Shown here: positions 14,597 to 22,321 of the stretch, piece by piece
Layout of the letters: every line of letters starts with the position of its first letter
Position numbering within the stretch: the first letter of the stretch is position 1
Assembly: GCA_002431945.1 (NCBI GenBank)
Contig: DJET01000077.1
Location: 1 to 23,880, forward strand
Origin: Ruminococcaceae bacterium UBA5891
Lineage (GTDB): Bacteria; Bacillota; Clostridia; Oscillospirales; Acutalibacteraceae
Direction of reading: 5' to 3'
DNA length: 23,880 nt
Notes under the pieces: generated by a model
Seen by the model: the letters and a program-made list of their open reading frames with translations, nothing else
Database searches by the model: none
Told to the model about the DNA's origin: nothing
Translations under genes and position numbers: made by a program

Positions 14597-15646
14597 ATGC
14601 AGGAGTATAAAACAAAAAAGGTATTTGCCGGCGGGGTTCAGATAGGCGGCGGCGCGCCCGTTACGGTGCAGTCGATGCTTAATATCCCCGCGCACGATAC
14701 CGATGGGAATGTAAAGCAGGCAAAGGCGCTTGAAAAGGCAGGGTGCGATATTATACGCGTTTCCGTGCCCGATAAGGAGAGCGTTAAAACGCTCGCGGCG
14801 CTTAAAAGCAATATATCAATACCCGTTGTAGCCGATATTCATTTTGATTACAGGCTGGCGCTTGAAAGCGTTGCGGCAGGGGCGGATAAAATAAGAATAA
14901 ACCCCGGCAATATAGGTGCGGACGATAGGGTAAAAGCCGTTGCGAACGCCTGCAAGGCGGCGGGCGTTCCTATAAGAATAGGGGTAAATTCAGGCTCGCT
15001 TGAAAAAAACATTTTGGCAAAATACGGCGCGCCCACGCCCGACGCTATGGTAGAAAGCGGGCTTTACCATATATCACTGCTTGAAAAATTCGATTTTGAC
15101 GATATTGTGCTTTCCCTTAAAAGCTCGAATGTAGTTACAATGTATAACGCATATGTTTTAGCGGCGGAAAAATGCCGCTATCCGCTGCATTTGGGCGTAA
15201 CCGAGGCAGGCACCGCGGCAAACGGCACGGTTAAGTCCGCCGCAGGCATAGGCGGTCTTTTACTGCGCGGAATAGGCGATACAATCCGCGTTTCATTAAC
15301 AGACGATCCCGTGCGCGAGGTTGAAACGGGCAAGCGGCTTTTAAAGGCGATAGGTCTTCGCACGGGCGGCGTTAAATTCGTTTCCTGCCCCACCTGCGGC
15401 AGAACGAAAATCGACCTTATAAAAATTGCAAACGAGGCAGAAAACCGCCTTAAAAACTGCGATAAAAATATAACCGTAGCCATAATGGGCTGCGTTGTAA
15501 ACGGACCGGGCGAAGCAAGAGAAGCCGACATAGGCATTGCCGGGGGCGATAATTGCGGCGTGCTTTTTAAAAACGGCGAAATAATAAAAAAGGTGCCCGA
15601 AAGCGCGCTGCTTGACGAGCTTTTGGCGGAAATAGAAAAATTATAA
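14597..15646 (+). CDS. ispG: 4-hydroxy-3-methylbut-2-en-1-yl diphosphate synthase (IspG)
   Basis: A 349-residue penultimate MEP-pathway enzyme; it reductively converts MEcPP to HMBPP with a [4Fe-4S] cluster. The N-terminal TIM-barrel starts with a VTVQSMLN segment; RVSVPD and ADIHFDYRLALES are typical. The cluster ligands are C264 and C267 in SCPTCGR, C299 in MGCVVNGPGEA, and E306. Length matches the two-domain bacterial form (about 350). AGGGTGA lies 6 bases before the ATG, overlapping the end of rseP. IspG needs low-potential electrons, often from ferredoxin or flavodoxin; a ferredoxin gene is at 134-304, but any functional link is only speculation. Confidence 0.98.
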   Translation: MQEYKTKKVFAGGVQIGGGAPVTVQSMLNIPAHDTDGNVKQAKALEKAGCDIIRVSVPDKESVKTLAALKSNISIPVVADIHFDYRLALESVAAGADKIRINPGNIGADDRVKAVANACKAAGVPIRIGVNSGSLEKNILAKYGAPTPDAMVESGLYHISLLEKFDFDDIVLSLKSSNVVTMYNAYVLAAEKCRYPLHLGVTEAGTAANGTVKSAAGIGGLLLRGIGDTIRVSLTDDPVREVETGKRLLKAIGLRTGGVKFVSCPTCGRTKIDLIKIANEAENRLKNCDKNITVAIMGCVVNGPGEAREADIGIAGGDNCGVLFKNGEIIKKVPESALLDELLAEIEKL

Positions 15647-15661
15647 ACGGAGTGTAAAAAA

Positions 15662-18600
15662 GTGGGCAAGGCATTGTTTTCTCAAATATTCGATACAGCG
15701 GTTTCGCATAATATTTCGGAAATATTCGGCGGTACCGTTATAGAAAAATGCTCGCTTGATACAGAAGAACGCGCTTTAAATGCAGTGTTAAGGGCAGAAA
15801 AATACATAGCCGCCGAAAGCCGAAACGAGCTTGTAAATCAGCTTAAAAACGCGCTTAAATTAAATGAATGTCATATTTCCTGCATTTTTTCAGAGGACGC
15901 TTTAATCCCTGCCGCCTGCGCCGATATTGCGGCGGAATTAAAGGTTAAAAACGCCGCGCTTAACGGCTATTTCAACGGCGCGGAATTTAAACTTAATGAT
16001 AACAACGTTAATATTACGCTTAAATACGGCGGGTATGATACAATAACCGACTGCGGCTTTGAAAACGCCTTTAAGCGCATTATAAAGGACCGTTTCGGGC
16101 GGGATATTACCGTTTCGTTTGACGGTCAGCTTGAAAAGGTGGAAATTGAGCTGCCGCCCGCAGAGCCGCCGAAGCCCGCAGAAAAAGCTGAAAGGCAAGC
16201 CGCTCCCCAAAAGCAGAGCGCGCCCGCGCGCCCCGCTGCGCCCAAAAAGGAAATTAAATTTGAAAAAAGAGAAGGCAGACCAGATAACGGCATAGTCTAC
16301 CTTGATAATCCGCAGCAGTTTTACGGCAGGGGCGGTATTTCGAACCATACCCGCGATATGATAAGCATTACCGGCGACGACACCGAAATAGCCTGCTGGG
16401 GCGAGGTTTTCGGGCTTGAAACCCGCGATATAAAAACCAAGCGCGGAACGGATATGACAATAGTCAACTTCTCGTTCAGCGACCACACAAACTCGCTTAA
16501 CGCCTCGCTGTTTATCGATACCCACCGTATGGGCGATATTGCCCCCTTAAAGGACGGCGCTTTTATCCTTGTAAACGGCTCGTATGAATTTGATAATTAC
16601 AAAAAGGATTTCGTTGTAAAGCCGCGCGCCATGGCGCTTTTGCAGAAATACACCGAAAAGGACGAGCACGAAGGCGAAAAGCGCGTTGAGCTGCACTGCC
16701 ACACCAATATGTCCGCAAAGGACGCGGTTTCCTCTGCCGACGCAATTGTAAAGCAAGCCTACGAGTGGGGGCATAAGGCAATAGCCATTACCGACCACGG
16801 CGTTGTTCAGGCGTACCCCGCCGCCGCAGGCGCGGTTAAGGCAATACGCAAAGCGGGCGGCGATTTTAAGGTTATTTACGGCGTTGAGTCTTATTTTGTG
16901 GACGACGTTAATAACGACGTAAAGGATTTAAACGCAAAGCAAACGGCGAAATACCGCTACCACCAGATTATACTTGTTAAAAACCTTACGGGGCTTAAAA
17001 ATCTTTATAAATTAGTGTCCGAGGCGCATTTGCACGATTTTCGCGGTAAGCCGCTGACCATGCGCAGTAAATTGGATAAGCTGCGCGAGGGGCTTATTTT
17101 GGGCAGCGCCTGCGAGCAGGGCGAATTATACCGCGCGATAATCGACGAAAAGCCCGAAGAGGAGCTTTTAAGAATTGCCGATTATTACGATTACCTTGAA
17201 ATACAGCCCTTAGGCAATAACGCGTTTATGGTGCGCGAGTCTTCATATCCCGATAAAAAGGATAAGAAAACGGGAGAGGTTATACCAAACCGCTTTAAAA
17301 AGGTTACAGATTTTGAGGTTATAAAAAACTTTAACCGCAAGGTTGTGGAGTTGGCAGATAAGTTAGGCAAGCCCGTTGTAGCCACGGGGGACGTGCATTT
17401 TCTTAAAAAGAGCGACGATATAATCCGCAAAATACTTATGGCAGGTCAGGGCTTTGACGATTTTGACAACCAAGCGCCCCTGTACCTTAAAACAACCGAC
17501 GAAATGCTTGCCGATTTCGATTACTTCGGCGAGCGAGCGCGCGAATTTGTAATTGATAACCCGAATAAAATCGCCGATATGGTAGACGGCGACGTGATCC
17601 CCGTGCCCGACGGCAACTATCCGCCTGTAATCGAGGGGTCAGACGAGCTGCTGCACGACATTTGCTGGGACACCGCCCACAAAACCTACGGCGAAAATCT
17701 GCCAGAAGTGGTTGAAAAGCGCCTTGAAAAGGAGCTTAACTCCATTATCAACAACGGGTTTTCAATAATGTATATTTCGGCGCAGAAGCTTGTGGCATAC
17801 AGCGAGGAAAACGGCTATTTGGTAGGCTCGCGCGGTTCGGTAGGCTCTTCATTTGCCGCTACCATGGCGGGTATTTCCGAGGTTAATCCCCTGCCGCCGC
17901 ACTATGTTTGCCCAGAGTGCCGGTACAGCGAGTTTTTCTTACACGGCGAGGTAGGCTCCGGCTTTGACCTGCCCGAAAAAAAGTGCCCTGAATGCGGCGC
18001 ACAGCTTAACCGCAACGGCCACGATATTCCGTTTGAAACGTTTTTGGGCTTTAAGGGCGATAAGGTGCCTGATATAGACCTTAACTTTTCCGATGAATTT
18101 CAAAACTCGGTGCAGAAATACACCGAAACGCTGTTCGGCAGTGAAAACGTGTTTAAGGCGGGTACTATTTCAACGGTTGCCGAAAAGACCGCCTACGGCT
18201 TTGCAAAGGCATATGCCGAGAAAAAGGGCATAACCTTAAGCAACGCGGAATTAAACCGTTTGGCGTCGCTTGTGGAAAAGGCGCAGATAAAGCAAACCAC
18301 CGGTCAGCACCCTGCGGGTATGATAATTGTGCCTAAAACCAACACAATTTACGATTTCTGCCCCATACAGCACCCGGCGGACGACGTTAATTCCGATATT
18401 ATAACCACGCACTTCGACTTCCACTCAATTCACGACACCATTTTAAAGCTTGACGAATTAGGTCACGTTGTGCCTACTACATATAAATATCTTGAAGAGT
18501 ATACCGGTATACCCGTAAACGACGTATCAATGAGCGACTCCGAGGTTTACAGCCTGTTTACCTCAACCAAGGCGCTCGGCGTTGAGCCGGAGGAAATAGA

Positions 18601-19519
18601 TTCAAGAACGGGCACCTACTGCCTGCCTGAGTTCGGCACAAAATTCGTGCGCGAAATGCTTATCGACTGCCAGCCTAAAAACTTTTCCGATCTATTGCAG
18701 ATTTCAGGTCTTTCCCACGGTACGGATGTTTGGCTCGGCAACGCAAAGGACCTTATCGATAACGGCACCTGCACGATTTCCGAGGTTATAGGAACGCGTG
18801 ACAACATAATGGTGTACCTGATTCACAAAGGCCTTGAAGAAGGCAGAGCTTTTAAAATAACCGAGACCGTGCGTAAAGGTCTTGTGGCAAAGGGCAAGGT
18901 TTCGGCAGAGGACTGGAGCGCTATGGAGGACGATATGCGCTCGCACGGCGTGCCCGAATGGTACATTGAAAGCTGCCACAAAATAAAGTATATGTTCCCG
19001 AAGGCTCACGCGGCGGCTTATGTTATTTCGGCTTTGCGCCTTGCATGGTACAAGGTGCACCGCCCGCTTGAATTTTACTGCGCTTACTTTACCGCTCGCC
19101 CCGAAGACGTGGACGTGCCTACCATAATGAACGGCAAGCAGGCGGTAAGGCAGTATTTGCAGAACATCAAGGCAAAGGGCAAGGAAGCCAGTAAAAAAGA
19201 GCTTGACGTTTACAACAATATGCTTATATTCAACGAAATGATGTCCCGCGGAATAGAGGTTCTGCCGATTGATATTAAGCATTCGCACGCTATGAAATAT
19301 CTGCCCGAAAACGGCAAGATGAGACTGCCGTTCGGCGCGCTTTCGGGCGTGGGCGAAAAAGCGGCATACTCTATTTACGAGGCGGCGCAGAAGGGCGACT
19401 TTGTATCGCGCGAGGACTTCCAAATAGAGGCGGGCGTTTCAAAAACCATTATTCAGAATTTGGCGGACTTAGGCGCTATGAACGACCTGCCCGACACTAA
19501 CCAGATATCTATGTTTTAA
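15662..19519 (+). CDS. polC: DNA polymerase III PolC-type, lacking the exonuclease domain
   Basis: A 1285-residue replicative polymerase of Gram-positive type. Order: N-terminal domain (1-~160), Pro/Ala-rich linker (~163-195), OB domain (~220-330), PHP domain from VELHCHTNMS (~341) with TDHG (~377), zinc finger (CPEC ~750 and CPEC ~775), catalytic Asp residues D804 and D806 in PDIDLNFS and D931 in KLDELG, and the C-terminal beta-clamp motif QISMF. In B. subtilis PolC (about 1437 residues) a DEDD exonuclease interrupts the PHP domain after the GVE...VDD segment. Here residues ~413-435 link GVESYFVDD straight to RYHQIILVKN, so built-in proofreading is missing. Start GTG, with CGGAG 9 bases upstream. 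It sits 15 bases after ispG. Confidence 0.97.
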   Translation: MGKALFSQIFDTAVSHNISEIFGGTVIEKCSLDTEERALNAVLRAEKYIAAESRNELVNQLKNALKLNECHISCIFSEDALIPAACADIAAELKVKNAALNGYFNGAEFKLNDNNVNITLKYGGYDTITDCGFENAFKRIIKDRFGRDITVSFDGQLEKVEIELPPAEPPKPAEKAERQAAPQKQSAPARPAAPKKEIKFEKREGRPDNGIVYLDNPQQFYGRGGISNHTRDMISITGDDTEIACWGEVFGLETRDIKTKRGTDMTIVNFSFSDHTNSLNASLFIDTHRMGDIAPLKDGAFILVNGSYEFDNYKKDFVVKPRAMALLQKYTEKDEHEGEKRVELHCHTNMSAKDAVSSADAIVKQAYEWGHKAIAITDHGVVQAYPAAAGAVKAIRKAGGDFKVIYGVESYFVDDVNNDVKDLNAKQTAKYRYHQIILVKNLTGLKNLYKLVSEAHLHDFRGKPLTMRSKLDKLREGLILGSACEQGELYRAIIDEKPEEELLRIADYYDYLEIQPLGNNAFMVRESSYPDKKDKKTGEVIPNRFKKVTDFEVIKNFNRKVVELADKLGKPVVATGDVHFLKKSDDIIRKILMAGQGFDDFDNQAPLYLKTTDEMLADFDYFGERAREFVIDNPNKIADMVDGDVIPVPDGNYPPVIEGSDELLHDICWDTAHKTYGENLPEVVEKRLEKELNSIINNGFSIMYISAQKLVAYSEENGYLVGSRGSVGSSFAATMAGISEVNPLPPHYVCPECRYSEFFLHGEVGSGFDLPEKKCPECGAQLNRNGHDIPFETFLGFKGDKVPDIDLNFSDEFQNSVQKYTETLFGSENVFKAGTISTVAEKTAYGFAKAYAEKKGITLSNAELNRLASLVEKAQIKQTTGQHPAGMIIVPKTNTIYDFCPIQHPADDVNSDIITTHFDFHSIHDTILKLDELGHVVPTTYKYLEEYTGIPVNDVSMSDSEVYSLFTSTKALGVEPEEIDSRTGTYCLPEFGTKFVREMLIDCQPKNFSDLLQISGLSHGTDVWLGNAKDLIDNGTCTISEVIGTRDNIMVYLIHKGLEEGRAFKITETVRKGLVAKGKVSAEDWSAMEDDMRSHGVPEWYIESCHKIKYMFPKAHAAAYVISALRLAWYKVHRPLEFYCAYFTARPEDVDVPTIMNGKQAVRQYLQNIKAKGKEASKKELDVYNNMLIFNEMMSRGIEVLPIDIKHSHAMKYLPENGKMRLPFGALSGVGEKAAYSIYEAAQKGDFVSREDFQIEAGVSKTIIQNLADLGAMNDLPDTNQISMF

Positions 19520-19538
19520 CCGGCGGTGATTTATTATT

Positions 19539-21155
19539 ATGAAGCAAGGAATAAGCCTTAAAAAAACAGCCTATGCGGCGTATGCCGTTGCTGCGGTTTT
19601 GTTTATTATATTCTGTGTTTATATGTTTTGCTTTGAAAAAACCGTCACATTCAGCTCGCGCGGTGAGCCCTCGTTTGAAGAAATAAAGGATTACACAAAA
19701 ACCGAAATTTCCGCGCCCGACGCTCCGATAGGAATAAAAAAAGAATACAGCTTTAAAACAGACAAAATATCTTCGGGCGATACAAGCCTTATGTTTTACG
19801 TGGTTCACAGCTATATTGACGTAAAGCTTGACGATACCCTGCTTTACAGCACAAGCGCAGGGAAAAACAACCGTATCGGCTCCACCCCCTCAAGCTATTG
19901 GGTGGTTATACCGGTTTCCCAGCTTGATAAGGACAAAACCGTTACGGTTACCGTAACCCCCGTATTTAAAAGCGCCGAAAACAGAAAGATCAGTTTTATG
20001 ATAGGGTCACGCTATGCGCTGTTTATGAAACAGCTTAAAGCCGACCTGCCGCAGTTGATTCTTTCTGTGTTTTGTATGGTTATGGGCGTTTTGCTTATTG
20101 TAGTACAGCTTTACCTTATATTTAAAAGGCGCACCGCCGCGTGGAATCTGTTTTTCCTCGGTAATTTTTCGCTGCTGCTCGGAATATGGCGCATAACCGA
20201 TACGCGCTTTTCCACCTTAATGTTTAAAAACCATACTATGCCGATAGGATATATAACGCTGGCGGCGCTGTTCATTTTAGCCGTTCCTATACTGATGTAT
20301 ACCGATAAGCAATATAAGGACAAGGGTTATATCGTGCTTGATATCGCCGCGCTTATAACCTGCGCGGTCGCCTTGGCGGCGCTGTTCTGTCAGGTCTTCT
20401 CAATTGCAGAGCTTCGTCAGGTTCTTATTGCCTGCCATATAATGCTTATAGCGGATATTGCCGCTATTGTCTCCTCGGCTGTGTTTTACAACACGCGCGG
20501 CAAAAGAGATACCGAAGCCGTTATTTTCACGGCGCTTCTTGTATCGGGCGGAATTTTAGATATAATTACATTTTATATTAAGGGCTCGTCGTCGGGTATG
20601 ATAATTACAATGGTGGCGTTTTTAATATACACCGTATACGAGTTTGTTGTAAGCCTTTTAAACACCAATAAAAAAGCATCCATAGATTCAAAAACAAAGC
20701 TTTTAAATGAGGCGTATTGGGAGGATCTGGTTAGAGAGGTCTTCTCTGCCGACGAGCAAACCGCCATGATTATGTTCGACCTTAACAGCCTTAAGCACAC
20801 AAACGATACGTTAGGTCACAATACGGGCGATAAAATGATATCGGAATTTTCCTCTGTTCTTAAAAACGAGATCGGCTCAAAAGAGCTTTTGTGCCGTTGG
20901 GGCGGCGATGAATTTACGGTGTTTGTGCGAAACGCAGACCGCGAAAAAACCGAGGAATATATTTCAGCCGTAAATAACGCGGTTGCCGCCTACAACCGAT
21001 CCGGAAAAACACCTAAAATATACTTTGCCTGCGGTTATGCGCTCTCGTGCGACTTCCCCGGCATTTCGTGGCCGGAGCTGCTTGCAAAGGCAGACAAACA
21101 TATGTATGAAAACAAAAAACGCTGGTACAGTGAAAATTTAACCGACGTGCGTTAA
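19539..21155 (+). CDS. Membrane-bound diguanylate cyclase (GGDEF) with an extracytoplasmic sensor
   Basis: A 538-residue putative c-di-GMP synthase. One N-terminal helix (~9-31), an outside beta-rich region (~32-165) resembling the sandwich sensors of 7TMR-DISM proteins, several helices (~170-375, roughly seven), then a GGDEF domain (~381-530). The active site RWGGDEF (GGDEF at 455-459) and the nucleotide-binding MFDLNSLKHTNDTLGHNTGD are intact, so activity is expected. The RxxD inhibitory site five residues before GGDEF is absent (GSKE instead), so product inhibition of the classic type is unlikely. GGCGGTGA precedes the ATG, which is 19 bases after polC, so it probably belongs to the same transcript. 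The ligand sensed is unknown; no EAL or HD-GYP phosphodiesterase or PilZ protein is in the window. Confidence 0.9.
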   Translation: MKQGISLKKTAYAAYAVAAVLFIIFCVYMFCFEKTVTFSSRGEPSFEEIKDYTKTEISAPDAPIGIKKEYSFKTDKISSGDTSLMFYVVHSYIDVKLDDTLLYSTSAGKNNRIGSTPSSYWVVIPVSQLDKDKTVTVTVTPVFKSAENRKISFMIGSRYALFMKQLKADLPQLILSVFCMVMGVLLIVVQLYLIFKRRTAAWNLFFLGNFSLLLGIWRITDTRFSTLMFKNHTMPIGYITLAALFILAVPILMYTDKQYKDKGYIVLDIAALITCAVALAALFCQVFSIAELRQVLIACHIMLIADIAAIVSSAVFYNTRGKRDTEAVIFTALLVSGGILDIITFYIKGSSSGMIITMVAFLIYTVYEFVVSLLNTNKKASIDSKTKLLNEAYWEDLVREVFSADEQTAMIMFDLNSLKHTNDTLGHNTGDKMISEFSSVLKNEIGSKELLCRWGGDEFTVFVRNADREKTEEYISAVNNAVAAYNRSGKTPKIYFACGYALSCDFPGISWPELLAKADKHMYENKKRWYSENLTDVR

Positions 21156-21170
21156 AAAGAAAGGACAATA

Positions 21171-21866
21171 ATGTTAAAAAGCGCTTTTAAAGCCGCGTTC
21201 CCTAAAACGATTCCTATTTTGGCGGGGTTTTTGTTTTTGGGATTTTCCTACGGCGTTTATATGAATGTTTCGGGCTTCAGCTTTGTTTACCCTATGGTTA
21301 TGAGCATAGTTATTTTCGGCGGCTCGCTGGAATTTTTAACCGTTTCAATGCTGCTTTCCCCTTTTGCGCCGCTTCAGGTGTTTATTGTAAGCCTGATGAT
21401 TCAGGCGCGGCACCTGTTTTACGGCATTTCAATGCTTGAAAAATATAAGGGAACCGGTCTTAAAAAGCTGTACCTTATTTACGGTATGTGCGACGAGACC
21501 TTTTCGGTAAATTACGTTACCGATGTGCCAAAGGGTGTTGACCGCGGCTGGTTTATGTTTTTTGTAACGCTTTTAAATCAGCTTTACTGGGTTGCGGGCG
21601 CAACGCTCGGCGGACTTTGCGGTTCGCTTATAACTTTTAATACAAAAGGTCTTGATTTTGTTATGACGGCGCTTTTTGCCGTAATATTCTTAGACCGCCT
21701 TATAAACGAAAAAAAGCATTATACCGCGGCAGTCGGCGTTTTTTCGGCGCTTATATGCCGCCTTATCTTCGGTGCGGATTCCTTTATGCTGCCCACCCTT
21801 GCGCTTATGCTTTTACTGCTTACGGCATTTAAGGGGCCGCTTGAAAGGTCGGGTGGTCTTGAATGA
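21171..21866 (+). CDS. azlC: Branched-chain amino acid exporter, large subunit (AzlC)
   Basis: A 231-residue AzlC-family integral membrane protein (LIV-E type exporter). Family features: the N-terminal segment FKAAFPKTIPILAGFLFLGFSYG, a GGSLEFLTVSML segment, the conserved QARHLFYGISML, and MCDETFSVNY. Hydrophobic segments suggest seven or eight helices. It pairs with AzlD, whose ATG overlaps its TGA by 4 bases (ATGA), so translation is coupled. AAGGA lies 5 bases before the ATG, which is 15 bases after the GGDEF gene. In characterised relatives AzlCD or BrnFE exports leucine, isoleucine, valine or analogues; the specificity here is inferred from the family only. Confidence 0.94.
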   Translation: MLKSAFKAAFPKTIPILAGFLFLGFSYGVYMNVSGFSFVYPMVMSIVIFGGSLEFLTVSMLLSPFAPLQVFIVSLMIQARHLFYGISMLEKYKGTGLKKLYLIYGMCDETFSVNYVTDVPKGVDRGWFMFFVTLLNQLYWVAGATLGGLCGSLITFNTKGLDFVMTALFAVIFLDRLINEKKHYTAAVGVFSALICRLIFGADSFMLPTLALMLLLLTAFKGPLERSGGLE

Positions 21867-22189
21867 CGCTTACCGAACAGATTATAACAATAGGTCTTTG
21901 CGCCCTTGCCACAATGCTTACCCGCTTTTTACCCTTTGCGCTTTTTTCGGGAAAACGCCGAACGCCCGAATACGTTAAGTACCTCGGTAAGGCGCTGCCT
22001 GCCGCAATATTCGGTATGTTGGTGGTATACTGCCTTAAAGACGTTAATATCACGGGCGGCAGCCACGGCTTACCTGAGCTTATATCGCTTTGCGTGTTGA
22101 CCGCACTTCACCTGTGGCGTAAAAATATGCTTTTGTCAATAGCGGGCGGAACGGTATGCTATATGCTGCTTGTGCAGTTCGTTTTTTAA
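21863..22189 (+). CDS. azlD: Branched-chain amino acid exporter, small subunit (AzlD)
   Basis: A 108-residue AzlD-family membrane protein with about four helices. The family pattern TRFLPFALF near residue 20 and the YVKYLGKALPAAIFGMLVVYCLKD segment are clear. It partners AzlC in the exporter, shares a 4-base ATGA overlap with it, and has no separate ribosome binding site requirement. Length is normal (about 100-110). It is the last gene before the terminator at 22235-22262, so it may be the end of the operon starting at pyrH. Confidence 0.93.
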   Translation: MTLTEQIITIGLCALATMLTRFLPFALFSGKRRTPEYVKYLGKALPAAIFGMLVVYCLKDVNITGGSHGLPELISLCVLTALHLWRKNMLLSIAGGTVCYMLLVQFVF

Positions 22190-22234
22190 ACGATTGTGCA
22201 GTTTTCACAAAAAATTAAATAATTATTTATGTAT

Positions 22235-22262
22235 AAAAAGGTTGCAATTTTGTAACCTTTTT
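22235..22262 (+). terminator. Rho-independent terminator after azlD
   Basis: AAAAAGGTTGCA (22235-22246) pairs with TGTAACCTTTTT (22251-22262), 12 pairs with one G-T wobble and an ATTT loop, ending in five T. The A-run on the left gives it some symmetry. It overlaps the -35 region of the downstream promoter. Confidence 0.75.
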
Positions 22263-22270
22263 GTTATAAT
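22242..22270 (+). promoter_or_regulatory. Promoter of the M23 peptidase gene, embedded in the terminator
   Basis: -35 TTGCAA (22242-22247) and perfect -10 TATAAT (22265-22270), spacer 17. The -35 lies in the terminator stem and loop, so the same bases serve two functions. The start of transcription would be near 22277, with a leader of about 45 bases to the ATG at 22322. Confidence 0.7.
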
Positions 22271-22283
22271 AGCATTATGCTGA

Positions 22284-22296
22284 TTACAAATTGTAA
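22284..22296. promoter_or_regulatory. Near-perfect palindrome just downstream of the M23 promoter (operator candidate)
   Basis: TTACA-AAT-TGTAA, 13 bases, lies about 14 bases after the -10 box. Its reverse-complement context GTTACAATTTGTAAT resembles GTTGCAATTTTGTAAC at 22241-22256, which covers the -35. Two similar sites flanking a promoter core suggest a repressor, and TACA/TGTA half-sites are known for BlaI/MecI and CopY-type regulators. No such regulator gene is in the window. Confidence 0.3.
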
Positions 22297-22321
22297 CTTT
22301 TGAAAGAGGTGAAGCTATTTT

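Noticed and set aside
15662..19519. Frameshift or assembly error explaining the short PolC
   Set aside because: The frame is continuous, the sequence on both sides of the junction aligns in my reading with conserved PHP segments, and no exonuclease remnant appears in the other frames around 16900. A collapsed assembly cannot be excluded but is not suggested by the sequence.
19941..19957. Inverted repeat GTTACGG-TTA-CCGTAAC inside the GGDEF gene
   Set aside because: It comes from a Thr-Val codon run (TVTVTVTP) and is probably a codon-repetition effect, with no regulatory context.
22190..22321. Riboswitch or T-box leader before the M23 gene
   Set aside because: The leader after the promoter is only about 45 bases and the sole structure is the terminator/palindrome pair; no aptamer-like or T-box sequence is visible.
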